Below the pieces are notes generated by a model. That model saw nothing but the letters and a program-made list of their open reading frames with translations, searched no databases and was not told where the DNA came from. Shown here piece by piece: positions 29,190 through 38,471 of a stretch of 64,000 bases of DNA. Position numbers and translations under genes: made by a program. The stretch comes from Paraburkholderia metrosideri (GTDB lineage Bacteria; Pseudomonadota; Gammaproteobacteria; Burkholderiales; Burkholderiaceae): positions 47,204 to 111,203 of the forward strand of contig NZ_CAJHCP010000018.1 in NCBI RefSeq assembly GCF_904848625.1, given 5' to 3'. Numbering within the stretch: the first letter of the stretch is position 1; each line of letters begins with the position of its first letter.

Positions 29190-30884
29190 TCAGCGCCTGG
29201 TCTTTTTCAGTTCGATAGTCTCGAACAGTTCGTAGTTCGGCGTCGGCGTCTGGTCTGCGCCGGGCGCGTGGTAGTAATTCATCGTGATAGTCGTCTCGCC
29301 GCCCGGATGGCCAGGATCGTGATCGAACACGGCAATCCCGTAGCCCGTGCCGGTGTCGCGCTGCGCCGACCAGATCGCGTCTTCGACGGCGTCCGCGTTG
29401 GCTCGCACAAAAGTGCCCGCTGCCGAAGTCGACGGAACCGGGCGGTTGGCGCGCGTGAAAATGCGGGCTTGCGGCAGACCCGTGCCAGTATCGACGCCGT
29501 ACACGTCGAGTGGCGCGCTGGTGCCCCCGCCGCCGAGAATCAGGTGAATCGTGCCGTGGCTCGTATCGAATGTCGATGCCCCCGCTGTGACCGCCGACAT
29601 CACCGGCTTCGGCTGCAAGGTATCGACTGGCCGGCCCGATGCCATGTCGGTGCCCTTGTTGTGATTGCAACCACGCACGGGGTAACTGCGCTCGTAGTCG
29701 TGATCGTGACCGCAGAGCACGAGGTCGACACCGTAACGGTCGAACAGCGGCAGCCACGCTTCACGCAAGCCCTTATCGGAGCCGTTGCCGGTCTGCGAAG
29801 AACTCAGCGCATCCTGATGCATCTGCACGACGATCCAGTCCACGTCGTCGTCCTTCGATGCGCGGCTCAGCACATTCTCCAGCCAGCGCGTTTGCTCGCC
29901 ACCGCTATATCCGCGCACATAGAGCGAGGTGCCCGGTTGAATCGGCGGATTGCCGGTACTCGCCACGGGCACTAATGGAGCGGGTCCGGCGACAAATGCG
30001 GCGGCATCCTGATAGACGACGTCGTCGGCGTCGAGCGAAATGAATAGCACCGAACTCACGCGGAACGAGTACCAGCGACCCTGGAAGCGCGTGTGATTGT
30101 CCGGCAACGTATAGCGTGTGAGATACGACGCAAGTCCCTGCTCGCCGTTGTTGAATTCGATTTCGTGGTTGCCTGGACAGGGCATCCACGGACGATTCGA
30201 TGCGGACGTCTGCGCGTTATTGCCAAAGTCGCGCCACACCTCGGGCTGCTGCATGGGGTTGAGATTCGCGTAGCAAAGGTCGCCATTGAGCAGGTGAAAC
30301 AACGGCTGAAAGCGTTCGACTGCCTGCACCGCGAACCGGCTTTGCGGCGACGATAACACCCAGCCGGTATTCGGCGTCGCGAGATCGCCATAGCTCGTCC
30401 AGCGAAACGGCTTGCGGCCATGCGGCGCGGTCCGGAAGTTCGCGGTGAAGGGTTGAGCCGCATTGCTGTCATTCTCGGCGGTTACTTCGTATTGATAGTT
30501 CGTGTCGGCTTTCAGATCACGCAGGCGTGCGTGGTAGGTGAACACGACCTCACCGTTGATGCCATCGGTATAAGTGCTCTGGATTGCGTGGACTGCCTGC
30601 CTCGCAGCGTCGCCGCCGCTAACGCGCACTAGCGGCTTCACCGCTGGCGCGAGCGATGCCCATGAAACCGTGACCTCGCTGGCCGGATCGTTGCCCCAGG
30701 TCAGGTGGATCTGCTCAGGCGTGCCATCGGGTGCGCTGCTGGCCGCCCGCGCCGCCGACGCCAGCGTGCTCGCCGCCGTGGCGAGACTGGATGCGCCGGC
30801 GAACTTCAAAAAACCTCGACGCGAGACAATCGATGCACCCTGATCATCAGTGGCGGAAGTCCTGGTGATTTTTTTATTCGACAT
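29190..30884 (-). CDS. Tat-exported purple-acid-phosphatase-like metallophosphoesterase
   Basis: A 564-residue enzyme from ATG 30884. The Tat signal is SRRGFLKFAGASSLATAAS. An N-terminal fibronectin-like domain of purple acid phosphatases (HLTWGNDPASEVTVSWAS) precedes the metallophosphatase core: YGDLATP, LNGDLCYAN, PGNHEIE, VVQMHQDAL and CGHDHDYERS supply the two-metal site ligands. It likely releases phosphate from organic esters in the periplasm. A longer start at 30938 adds no recognisable sequence. Confidence 0.9.
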   Translation of the reverse strand: MSNKKITRTSATDDQGASIVSRRGFLKFAGASSLATAASTLASAARAASSAPDGTPEQIHLTWGNDPASEVTVSWASLAPAVKPLVRVSGGDAARQAVHAIQSTYTDGINGEVVFTYHARLRDLKADTNYQYEVTAENDSNAAQPFTANFRTAPHGRKPFRWTSYGDLATPNTGWVLSSPQSRFAVQAVERFQPLFHLLNGDLCYANLNPMQQPEVWRDFGNNAQTSASNRPWMPCPGNHEIEFNNGEQGLASYLTRYTLPDNHTRFQGRWYSFRVSSVLFISLDADDVVYQDAAAFVAGPAPLVPVASTGNPPIQPGTSLYVRGYSGGEQTRWLENVLSRASKDDDVDWIVVQMHQDALSSSQTGNGSDKGLREAWLPLFDRYGVDLVLCGHDHDYERSYPVRGCNHNKGTDMASGRPVDTLQPKPVMSAVTAGASTFDTSHGTIHLILGGGGTSAPLDVYGVDTGTGLPQARIFTRANRPVPSTSAAGTFVRANADAVEDAIWSAQRDTGTGYGIAVFDHDPGHPGGETTITMNYYHAPGADQTPTPNYELFETIELKKTRR

Positions 30885-31224
30885 GTCTTGTGTTCTTGCA
30901 GTGGGGTGGAAGAACGCCAGCGTCTGCGCCGGGTGCATCGTGCACTGCCGGACGCGTGCGTGACGAAGTGACCGGCCATCCTAGCGTTGAACGCATGACA
31001 TCTGGATGAAAGACACGGACACGCCACACCCGCTATCACCGACATGAGAATAGGGGAAGGTTGCTTTGACGGCGGCCACAGGCTGCCAGAGTGACGAAAA
31101 CGTGCGGGTGTTCTGAACTACTGCTTGCAATAAGGCCGACAGGAAATCGCAAGGTAGCCGGTGCATGGCGTTGGTTGACTTCACGCGTTCATGCAACCGG
31201 CAACCTCACGTGTACTCAGGTCTT
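30885..31224. other. Intergenic region, no gene seen
   Basis: It contains the leader of the phosphatase gene and the downstream region of the small gene at 31225-31446. Candidate frames here lack ribosome sites and protein-like composition. Confidence 0.4.
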
Positions 31225-31446
31225 TCAGGTCTGCGGATTCGTGTCGTCAGAAACCTGGCCGTTGTCGGCTTCCTGCGTACCGTCATCCTTCTTCTCGATC
31301 ATCGATTCGAGCTTGCCCGCACCTTCAAAGCCCGCAATCGCGGCGATACCCTTTGTCAGCAGACCGGCTTCCGGGTCCACTTTTTCCGCGGCTTCAACAG
31401 CGGCGATTGCTCCCGCGATCTTTCCTGCTTCGTCCAACAGTCCCAT
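31225..31446 (-). CDS. Small conserved-looking hypothetical protein
   Basis: A 73-residue soluble protein from ATG 31446 with ribosome site GGAGAG. It starts MGLLDEAGKIAGAIAAVEAAEKVDPEAGLL, is Ala/Gly-rich in its helical first part and acidic at the end (KKDDGTQEADNGQVSDD). No domain recognised. Its single-gene position gives no hint of function. Confidence 0.6.
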   Translation of the reverse strand: MGLLDEAGKIAGAIAAVEAAEKVDPEAGLLTKGIAAIAGFEGAGKLESMIEKKDDGTQEADNGQVSDDTNPQT

Positions 31447-31623
31447 GTCGCTCTCCGTGAAAAGGGTGAAATTGCATCCTCTCACGAAGTTGACGCGGTG
31501 TCGTGGAATGTCAAAACGAGTTAACGATGTGATGTCGTCGCACGGGTCCGCGTTGCGAGCCCAACTTGTAAGCCCGACGAAAGCGTGACCGTGGACGCGA
31601 ATCGCGTAAAACGCTCAATCAGA

Positions 31624-32043
31624 CTACCGCTTGGGCGGCTGCGGATTATTCGCCGGATCCGTATCGAATCTGGAAACGCGGGTAATGCCATGGGTCCCGA
31701 CCTGCTTCAAGAGTTCAGCCTCCAGCGCGTCCGCAATGTGCTTTCCGTACACCTCGTCGCCGTTCACGTAGACCGTGAACGACTGCAGGTACTTCGCTTT
31801 CTTCTCCGGGTTTTCAATGGTGTCCCGCGTCCATTGATAGAGCGGATAGTGTTCTGTTCCAAGTCTTTCCGCTTCGCTCACGTAGTCGGCGAATGCATCG
31901 AACTGACACTTCAGTGTTGCGTTGTGCTCTCGCAAAATATCTCGCAGCGCGGCATGCGCTGTACTGCCAGGGTCGGTGCGCAAAGCGTCCGCGAGTTCGG
32001 GCGAAGCAGTAATCCTCAACTGGAATTGCAATGTAGCGTTCAT
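31624..32043 (-). CDS. Hypothetical protein
   Basis: A 139-residue soluble protein beginning MNATLQFQLRITASPELADALR. Mixed alpha/beta composition, charged C-terminus (FDTDPANNPQPPKR), no signal or membrane helix. I do not recognise a family. It starts 21 bases after the stop of the GGDEF-EAL gene on the same strand and could be co-transcribed with it. Confidence 0.65.
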   Translation of the reverse strand: MNATLQFQLRITASPELADALRTDPGSTAHAALRDILREHNATLKCQFDAFADYVSEAERLGTEHYPLYQWTRDTIENPEKKAKYLQSFTVYVNGDEVYGKHIADALEAELLKQVGTHGITRVSRFDTDPANNPQPPKR

Positions 32044-32064
32044 GCTTGTGTTTCGTAGCAGAAT

Positions 32065-34023
32065 TTAAGAACGTGCATTCGAGGCCGGCTCTTCGGAATG
32101 CGCGGCAAGCAACTCATCGATCTTCGCAATCTCGTCGCCGTTCACCGGCTTGCCCAACAGAAAGCCCTGAGCGTGCGTGCAGCCGCACACGCGCACGAAA
32201 TTAAGCTGTTCCTGCGTTTCGATGCCTTCGGCGGTGGTCGGCATGCCGATCTCTCGCGCCAATGCCACGATCCCGCGAACCACCGCTGCGGACTCGCGGC
32301 CATGCACCGATTCCCTCACGAACGAACTGTCGATCTTCAGCTTGTCGAACGAAAAACGCACGAGCGTGGACATGGTGGAAAAGCCGGTGCCGAAATCGTC
32401 GAGCGCGAGCCCAATGCCCAATGCTCGCAGCCTTGCAACATTGCGCCGGGTGACGACGTCATCGCTCAATAGCACCGTTTCCGTGACCTCGATATTCAGG
32501 CGCACCGGTGGCAGCTTCGTCCTGCGGAGAATCGCCGCAACGGTCGATGCAAACGACTCTTCGCGCAATTGAACCGGCGACACATTTACCGCGACGATGG
32601 CTTTATCACGCCATGTCACCGCTTCCGTGCAAGATTGCAGCAACACCCACTCGCCCAATGCGAGGATCAGTCCGGTACGTTCAGCGGTCGGAATGAATGC
32701 GGACGGCGGCAACTCCCCGCGAGTGGGATGAGTCCAGCGCAACAACGCTTCACGCCCCGACACTGCGCCGCTGCCAAGATCGACAATCGGCTGATACTCC
32801 ATGCGCAAACCACTGAACGATTTGAGCGCCCCTTCCAGGTCGCTTCGCAACAGACTCAGGCTTTCATCCGATACGTGTTTGTCCGCGTCGAACATTGCGA
32901 ACGCGCTTTTACCGCTGCGTTTGACCGCATATAACGCACGGTCCGCGCAAATCAGTAATTGCGGTCCTGTTTTCGCGTGCTCCGGATAGAGCGCGACGCC
33001 GACGCTCGCGCCGATATGAACGAGTGCCTCGCTCAGCACAAACGGGCGCGCGAGTGTCTTGACGATATGGTCAGCGAGAACCCGGGCGTCCCGAACTTCT
33101 CCGGAACAGTCGGAAATCGCCACGAATTCGTCACCCGCGAGGCGCCCCACCAGATCTCCGGCCGGCAGAACTTCGCGCAGTCGAACCGCCGCTTCCTGAA
33201 GAATCTGGTCGCCTGCAGCGTGGCCCAGGCTGTCGTTAATGGCCTTGAAACCATCGAGGTCGATTAGCAGAACAGCAAATAATTGATCCTGACGTAACGC
33301 GCCCAACTCAGTGCGCTCCAGCAGAAGTTCACTGATGCGCGCGCGATTCGGCAGCCCCGTGAGACTGTCCTGATGCGCAAGACGATGGCTGTTTTCGCGC
33401 GCCAGCAGCAGTGCAACCGTATCGCGATTGCTGCGCAGCGCCACCGTGAAGAACCCTGCCGCGCAGAATGGCGCCTGAAACAGCAGCACGAGCTTGCCAT
33501 TGCCCGGTGACAGCGCTGCACCAATGCCGAGCAGACTGAGAATAAAGGTGATCTGTAACAGCACGAGCCGCGGCGTGCCGGCATTGCGCCCCGCGAGTCC
33601 GCCGATCACACCTACCGCGCAAACGTTTCCAAGCAGAAAGAGCGTCTGGCTTCCACTAATGTTGCACAGCAAGCTGCCGAATCCGAACAACACGCTCCAC
33701 AGCAGACTGGCCAGCAGAAACGCAGAGGTGGGCGTGGGCCGGCTTTGCGCACTACGCGTGCGGCACAGCCAGATCAATGCGACGCGGACCACGAACAACG
33801 CGACAACGGCGCTGCCCCAGGCCGCGTAGAGGGGAATGGGATAAAGGTAATACGCGGTCGCACACACGCTGATTTCGCAAATCGACGCAAATACGATCGA
33901 TAAGGTCCGCGTGAACAGATTTGCAAGCAGGATCTGCCGATTGTCCGGGCTCAGGTTTTGAGCGGAAGACACGACCCACTTGAAAAATGGAGACCTTGGT
34001 TCACTGAAAGCCATGACCTGCAC
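32065..34023 (-). CDS. Membrane GGDEF-EAL protein (cyclic-di-GMP turnover)
   Basis: A 652-residue protein with about six N-terminal membrane helices (residues 30-190), then a GGDEF domain (DSLTGLPNRARI, IDLDGFKAINDSLGH, GRLAGDEFVAIS) and an EAL domain (REALLRWTHP, VNVSPVQLRE, LALDDFGTGFSTMS, TTAEGIETQEQL). The active-site GGDEF reads AGDEF, which some active cyclases tolerate. The EAL motif and DDFGTG loop look intact, so diguanylate phosphodiesterase activity is likely. GTG 34023 or ATG 34014 could start it. Confidence 0.92.
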   Translation of the reverse strand: MQVMAFSEPRSPFFKWVVSSAQNLSPDNRQILLANLFTRTLSIVFASICEISVCATAYYLYPIPLYAAWGSAVVALFVVRVALIWLCRTRSAQSRPTPTSAFLLASLLWSVLFGFGSLLCNISGSQTLFLLGNVCAVGVIGGLAGRNAGTPRLVLLQITFILSLLGIGAALSPGNGKLVLLFQAPFCAAGFFTVALRSNRDTVALLLARENSHRLAHQDSLTGLPNRARISELLLERTELGALRQDQLFAVLLIDLDGFKAINDSLGHAAGDQILQEAAVRLREVLPAGDLVGRLAGDEFVAISDCSGEVRDARVLADHIVKTLARPFVLSEALVHIGASVGVALYPEHAKTGPQLLICADRALYAVKRSGKSAFAMFDADKHVSDESLSLLRSDLEGALKSFSGLRMEYQPIVDLGSGAVSGREALLRWTHPTRGELPPSAFIPTAERTGLILALGEWVLLQSCTEAVTWRDKAIVAVNVSPVQLREESFASTVAAILRRTKLPPVRLNIEVTETVLLSDDVVTRRNVARLRALGIGLALDDFGTGFSTMSTLVRFSFDKLKIDSSFVRESVHGRESAAVVRGIVALAREIGMPTTAEGIETQEQLNFVRVCGCTHAQGFLLGKPVNGDEIAKIDELLAAHSEEPASNARS

Positions 34024-34444
34024 ATTTTTTTGATGGTTGGTGGATCAAACGGTCGTGCGTGGCAATTATTACGTAAACTTAATTCGTCGGGTTCATTCCG
34101 CAAAGAGGCATTTTAACCATGTCGCATTTCAACACCAGGTCGGGCGCAGCCGGTGACGACATGGGCCTGAATCCACTATGACAGCGATGCAAGCCGTGTT
34201 GGGAGCCCGTGCTCACAACGGCACGACGTCGACGTATCGGGCTGATTGCCGGCTTTGTGTTGCCGTTATGGTTTGAATGATGGGCAAGCCGACAAGTCTC
34301 ACGCCGCCCACCGGCGCGCGACTCGTGGAGGTGCTGCCGGTGATCGCCGTCATTGCCTCTGCAATAACGGAAGTCACGCCGGAGTGCGCTCAGATCGCCG
34401 GTGCGTGCATGACCGGCGCGGCGCTGATCTTCAACAAGGTCTGG
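34024..34444. other. Intergenic region, no confident gene
   Basis: A 92-codon plus-strand frame (34277-34555) has a hydrophobic stretch (VEVLPVIAVIASAITEV) but overlaps the outer-membrane gene by over 100 bases antisense and has no clear ribosome site. It may be a relic. Confidence 0.3.
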
Positions 34445-35419
34445 CTAGAACCGGTAGCCGATACCGCCCAGGATCACATCCGTATCGCGGCTATACCGTG
34501 TCATTACCCGATTCCACGTTACTCGCGTGGACCAATTGCGGGTAATACGGTATGAAGCCGACATCGACACGAGTCCGGACAGAATGCCGTCACCGGTCGA
34601 TCTGTTATCGCCCGCGTCGCCGTGATGAATCGCGGCATAAGCGCCTGCCCCAATGCCGAGCGACAGGCGGTCGTCCAGAAAAGCGCGCGTCAGCCACAGT
34701 TGCGCGGTGGCGCCGTCACGACGCGCCGTCAGGCCGCTGCCTTCGTGCAGGTAACCAATCGTAGCGTCGAGATAATTAGTCAGTCCGCGCCGGTACTCAA
34801 TCGCCTCCGCCCAAGAAGTCTGCGACTCGAGACTGTTCAGGATCGTCGTGCCGGCCATCAACGTGATTTCGTTGTTGGTGACCTTGCTCGTTCGCGGCAG
34901 CGCGAAGTCGCGTGGGCCCGGTGTGTCGGGTGCATCCAGTTGATAGCCAATGCCGAGCATGATCGCGCTACTCGATTCGCCGCCCGCCACCTGCACGTGA
35001 TTGAGTTGCAGATTGCCAGTCCAGCGGTGTGACGAATACCAGCTGGCACGCGCGCTATAAACGACGCCCCAGCCGTGTGTATTCGAATAGCCCGCGCCCT
35101 CCGCAGCGGCTTCCGTATCAAAGTAGCGATAGGGCCCGACACCCAGCGAAAAGACGAGGCGCCGCTGCATGAGCGGAAGACGTCCCCACAATTGGGCCAC
35201 TGGCCCGTCGCGGTGATGATTGGGGACATGGCCTTCATTAAGCCACGTGATGCCGCCGGCCAGGTACTGTCCGATTCCTTCGTTGTAGTCGAGCGCCCAC
35301 GAGTAGGAGTGGCTGTGCTCGCCAGTCAATGGGCCGCCGTAGAATGAAATCTCCTGAGCGGACGCACCGCGCGCACATAGGGCGGCCACCGCACACGCAA
35401 GGATCCTCGTATTTCGCAT
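34445..35419 (-). CDS. Outer-membrane beta-barrel protein with two repeated halves
   Basis: A 324-residue exported protein from ATG 35419; the signal peptide ends at ASAQ. The mature protein is made of two similar halves: YSWALDYNEGIGQYLAGGITWLNEGHVP...AQLWGRLPLMQRRLVFSLGVG and TSWAEAIEYRRGLTNYLDATIGYLHEGSG...AQLWLTRAFLDDRLSLGIGAG. Each ends in a Gly-Tyr-aromatic strand (LGIGYQL; GGIGYRF), and the final Phe is the usual signal for outer-membrane assembly. It resembles acyloxyacyl-hydrolase/PagL-like 8-strand barrels, but no catalytic triad was verified. Confidence 0.75.
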   Translation of the reverse strand: MRNTRILACAVAALCARGASAQEISFYGGPLTGEHSHSYSWALDYNEGIGQYLAGGITWLNEGHVPNHHRDGPVAQLWGRLPLMQRRLVFSLGVGPYRYFDTEAAAEGAGYSNTHGWGVVYSARASWYSSHRWTGNLQLNHVQVAGGESSSAIMLGIGYQLDAPDTPGPRDFALPRTSKVTNNEITLMAGTTILNSLESQTSWAEAIEYRRGLTNYLDATIGYLHEGSGLTARRDGATAQLWLTRAFLDDRLSLGIGAGAYAAIHHGDAGDNRSTGDGILSGLVSMSASYRITRNWSTRVTWNRVMTRYSRDTDVILGGIGYRF

Positions 35420-36206
35420 AGTTGTGTTAGATGTCTGGTCGTAGGAGAAAGCACAGCGGCTAACAGCTAACGAAGCGAATCGTTGCCTGCAGGCCATTGT
35501 GGCACGACTCCAGTCATCTAATATGAATCACAAAAACAATTGACTTCGCATTAGGCGAATTACACTTAGAAAATCATTACCGTTTATGACGGCATAAGTG
35601 GGTTAATTCGCGATGTTCTTGATTTAGGACAGATTTATTTCACTTTCGCCGATCAGGTCAAGCGGATTTGGAAGAGGAATGCCTGTCACATTCCGTAAAA
35701 TCACGAAAGAAAATGATATGGAACTGATAGATAAAACCTAGGGTTTTCTCTAATTCCCCGTTATCAGCGATATCCACCGCTATCTAATCCCTTCGATTGG
35801 AGCCGTAACGAATGCGTTCGGGGCAGTTGTCCAGTGGCTTCTTCGAATCGCCGTCCTGAAAGCCAAATTTCGAATCGTCACCAGCCTGCAGCGTTGCGCT
35901 TATTCGCTGACGTTGTCAGAGCGCGGGCAGAGCAGCAAACGGCAAATCGATCGTTGAAGACGTCAAGCGATAAAAAAGGTCGCACGTAAAGGCAGCCCGA
36001 AGAGTGGCGCCACAAGCCGGCAGGCCGTAGCAATGACGCGGCAAAGCGTCTCCGGTCAGCGGCCTACGCTGTGGACATTCGGTATGATGGCGGACTCGCG
36101 CCGCAGCGAAGGCTCGTGCAGACGGCCTCGCGCAGATCACGCGCCGCTTGTCCGCCGCGCGGCGCTACTCAATCATCCATTCACGACAATCCAGAGGAAG
36201 ACAGCC
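35420..36206. other. AT-richer intergenic region, no gene seen
   Basis: No frame with coding character. The part 35520-35780 is clearly AT-richer than the surroundings (runs such as AATATGAATCACAAAAACAATTG and AAAGAAAATGATATGG, split here), compatible with promoter or xenogeneic sequence. The ribosome site AGAGGAAG before 36207 belongs to ppnP. Confidence 0.4.
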
Positions 36207-36527
36207 ATGACGGCCGCAACGCAATTCGATCAGGTTTCCGTTATCAAACGCGCCAATGTGTACTTCGACGGCAAGTGCGTATCGCACACTGTTCTGTTCG
36301 CTGACGGCACGCGCAAAACGCTCGGCGTAATCCTGCCGGGCATGCTCAACTTCGGCACTGACGCGCCGGAACTGATGGAAGTGCAGGCCGGCCAGTGCCG
36401 CATTCGCCTGGAAGGCAGCGACGAATGGAAGACGTACGGCGCGGGTGAATCGTTCTCCGTGCCGGGTAAGAGCCGTTTCGATATCGACGTCACGGAAACG
36501 CTCGACTACGTCTGCAGCTATCTGTGA
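36207..36527 (+). CDS. ppnP: Pyrimidine/purine nucleoside phosphorylase PpnP
   Basis: A 106-residue cupin from ATG 36207 with ribosome site AGAGGAAG. It carries the family pattern: VIKRANVYFDGKCVSHTVLF, GVILPGMLNFGTDAPELMEV, and the C-terminal FSVPGKSRFDIDVTETLDYVCSY. PpnP enzymes split many nucleosides with phosphate into base and ribose 1-phosphate. Full length for the family. Single gene. Confidence 0.93.
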   Translation: MTAATQFDQVSVIKRANVYFDGKCVSHTVLFADGTRKTLGVILPGMLNFGTDAPELMEVQAGQCRIRLEGSDEWKTYGAGESFSVPGKSRFDIDVTETLDYVCSYL

Positions 36528-36991
36528 AATCCGCACGCGGCGCACGTCGCGTATGACGGCGCAGGCACCCTCTGCCTGTGCCGGAGATGCACCGTATATT
36601 GGTGTGAATACCGTGTGGAATGAACCACACACAATGAAAACAGCCCGCAAACAATTGCCGGCTGACTCACTGCATTACTTCCTCAAGCAATCCGCAGCGA
36701 TTCGCAATACCCGGTAAGAACTCGCCGTAACAACGCGCACTTGTTCAATATTCCATTGAACTATCCCCTGCTCGTGTGATCCGTTAGAAGATGAAGTGAA
36801 CACTTCAGGCGTCCACGCAGGGACACACTGTCCATGAATTTTCAACTGTAGACGCGCCTGGAATCCGTTTCAGCGACGACGCAATCAATAGCAGTCCAAT
36901 GCCGCGACTCGCATTGTTCGAGCGATTCGCGCCGCCCTGTTTATGCCATCCACTGCGTATTGGTCCGATGCGCGCCACCGGAGAATTTTCC
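36528..36991. other. Intergenic region, no gene seen
   Basis: No convincing frame. The sequence before 36992 contains GGAGAATTTTCC, which supplies the ribosome site of the lipoprotein gene. Confidence 0.4.
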
Positions 36992-37465
36992 ATGCGAACT
37001 CTACAATTTACCGCTGCTCTTCTGGTTACCCTGCTATCGGGTTGCGCAACTTACCGGATGCATCAAGCGCGAGAGAACACCGGTGAACTCGTTGGGTCAA
37101 ACATTCTCGATCTGGTGCAATCGGTCGGTATTCCCGACAAAACAATGAAAGTGATTAACACGGGTGGTCCCGATGACCGCATGACAGCTCAGTGGAATTT
37201 CTCGAACTCAGATTCCGCGCTAGATTTGACCTTGATCCTGCTCGAGGTGAAAGTGGGCGGCGCAGGGAAATGCAGCATGACAGCAACGGTGGATCGCTGG
37301 GGCGGTAAGGTACTTGCAGTGAATTTCCCGCAGGCACACGCCGACAGCATCGGCTCAGATTACAGTGCGTGCGAACCGCTGGTAGAAGAAGCGATCACGC
37401 ATATGCCTCATACGCCGACGAATCCGAAGTACGATGCGTTCGCTCTTGTAGGAGCGGCGAAGTAG
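36992..37465 (+). CDS. Lipoprotein of unknown function
   Basis: A 157-residue protein from ATG 36992 (GGAG upstream). The signal (TLQFTAALLVTLLSGC) ends in the lipobox LLSGC, so it is lipid-anchored. The mature part contains two further Cys residues (GKCSM, YSACEP) that could form a disulfide, and SmpA/OmlA-like short segments (LVQSVGIPDKTMKV) reminiscent of outer-membrane assembly lipoproteins. Function not established. Confidence 0.75.
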   Translation: MRTLQFTAALLVTLLSGCATYRMHQARENTGELVGSNILDLVQSVGIPDKTMKVINTGGPDDRMTAQWNFSNSDSALDLTLILLEVKVGGAGKCSMTATVDRWGGKVLAVNFPQAHADSIGSDYSACEPLVEEAITHMPHTPTNPKYDAFALVGAAK

Positions 37466-37576
37466 TGACTCCTGGCCGCTCGCCGCGCAGCGTTACCGCT
37501 CTAAATTTCACGACATAAAAAAATGCGGGTAACAGTACTTTCGTATTGCCGACATAGCCTACGCCGGCAATACGAA

Positions 37577-37906
37577 TCACTTTCTCGCAGGCACGCCGCC
37601 ATGAAACGGCCCGAACAGGCGAGCGGCCATGATTCCCATCAGCAACGCACCAAGACCGGCGGCACACGCGTGCGCTGTAACGCGTATATCGAAGTCGCCT
37701 ACGCGGTAAATCAGAAGATAGCCCACCGCAAAATTGAACGCGCCCCACAACACGTTGACGGTTGCTGAAGACAGTCCTTTGCCGGAAGGTTTGGCGAACG
37801 GGCTCTGGAAGGACCGCCCCATCATGCCACTGACGAAGTGCGGAATCGCGTTGGCGACAAACGCGCCGCCGAAAAAGTATGAAAGGTAATGGTGATACGG
37901 GGACAT
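37577..37906 (-). CDS. Small membrane protein, divergent from marR
   Basis: A 109-residue protein from ATG 37906 with ribosome site GGAGA. Three hydrophobic segments are visible (YLSYFFGGAFVANAIPHFVSG, VNVLWGAFNFAVGYLLIY, ACAAGLGALLMGIMAARLF). I do not recognise the family with certainty. Its promoter region is shared with the MarR gene and contains the large inverted repeat, so it is probably part of the MarR regulon. Confidence 0.7.
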   Translation of the reverse strand: MSPYHHYLSYFFGGAFVANAIPHFVSGMMGRSFQSPFAKPSGKGLSSATVNVLWGAFNFAVGYLLIYRVGDFDIRVTAHACAAGLGALLMGIMAARLFGPFHGGVPARK

Positions 37907-37952
37907 AGAACGGCTCTCCAATCGTCACAACGACGTAGCGCCCAGATTCTCA

Positions 37953-37999
37953 TTATTCAGTCAAACTTGCAAGTTTACCTTGCAAGTTTGACTGAATAA
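37953..37999. promoter_or_regulatory. Large inverted repeat, likely MarR operator
   Basis: Two 21-base arms (37953-37973 and 37979-37999) are perfect inverted copies with a five-base gap. Each contains CTTGCAAG, itself a palindrome, and the left one extends to the 14-base palindrome AAACTTGCAAGTTT (37963-37976). The two centres are 13 bases apart. It lies between the divergent membrane-protein and MarR genes, as expected for autoregulation by a MarR dimer. A cruciform or RNA hairpin is the alternative. Confidence 0.7.
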
Positions 38000-38042
38000 A
38001 TCTATCGTGAGTGCCTGATCAATCCGGTTGCATCTGAAGAAT

Positions 38043-38471
38043 ATGGCCAGCAAAACTTTCCAGCAGTCCGTTCTCGACCTGATGCAGGCGCTCGGACTGC
38101 TGATCCGGCGTACCCGCAATGAAGCCGGCTCAGGCGAGCTTTCCATGACCGAATCGGTCGTCATCTCGCGACTGTCCAACGACGGTCCCGCCACGACCGC
38201 GGCACTCGCACGCGCCGAAGGCATGAAGCCGCAGTCAATGGGCACGACCATCAGTTCGCTCGAAGAAATGGGCATGGTGAAGCGCAGGCCGCACGCAACA
38301 GATGGCCGGCAAATGCTCATCGAGCTCACGCCGAAGGGTGTCCAGTTGCGCAAGACAACTCGTGAGGCCAAGCAGATGTGGCTCTCGCAGGCCATCGCCG
38401 AACTCGACGCCGACGAGCGCGAGACGTTATTCAAAGCGGCCGACATCATCCGGAAGCTGGCCGAGAAATGA
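38043..38471 (+). CDS. MarR-family transcriptional regulator
   Basis: A 142-residue winged-helix protein from ATG 38043 (a TTG 15 bases upstream is an alternative). It has the MarR pattern: LMQALGLLIRRTRNEA, TESVVISRLSNDGPATTAALARAEGMKPQSMGTTISSLEEMGMVKRRP (read in parts), and the wing DGRQMLIELTPKG. It likely represses itself, the divergent membrane gene and the downstream exporter until a ligand binds. The stop overlaps the exporter start by four bases. Confidence 0.9.
   Translation: MASKTFQQSVLDLMQALGLLIRRTRNEAGSGELSMTESVVISRLSNDGPATTAALARAEGMKPQSMGTTISSLEEMGMVKRRPHATDGRQMLIELTPKGVQLRKTTREAKQMWLSQAIAELDADERETLFKAADIIRKLAEK

Noticed and set aside
34277..34555. 92-codon plus frame with a hydrophobic stretch
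   Set aside because: Overlaps the barrel gene antisense by over 100 bases and lacks a ribosome site; possibly a relic.
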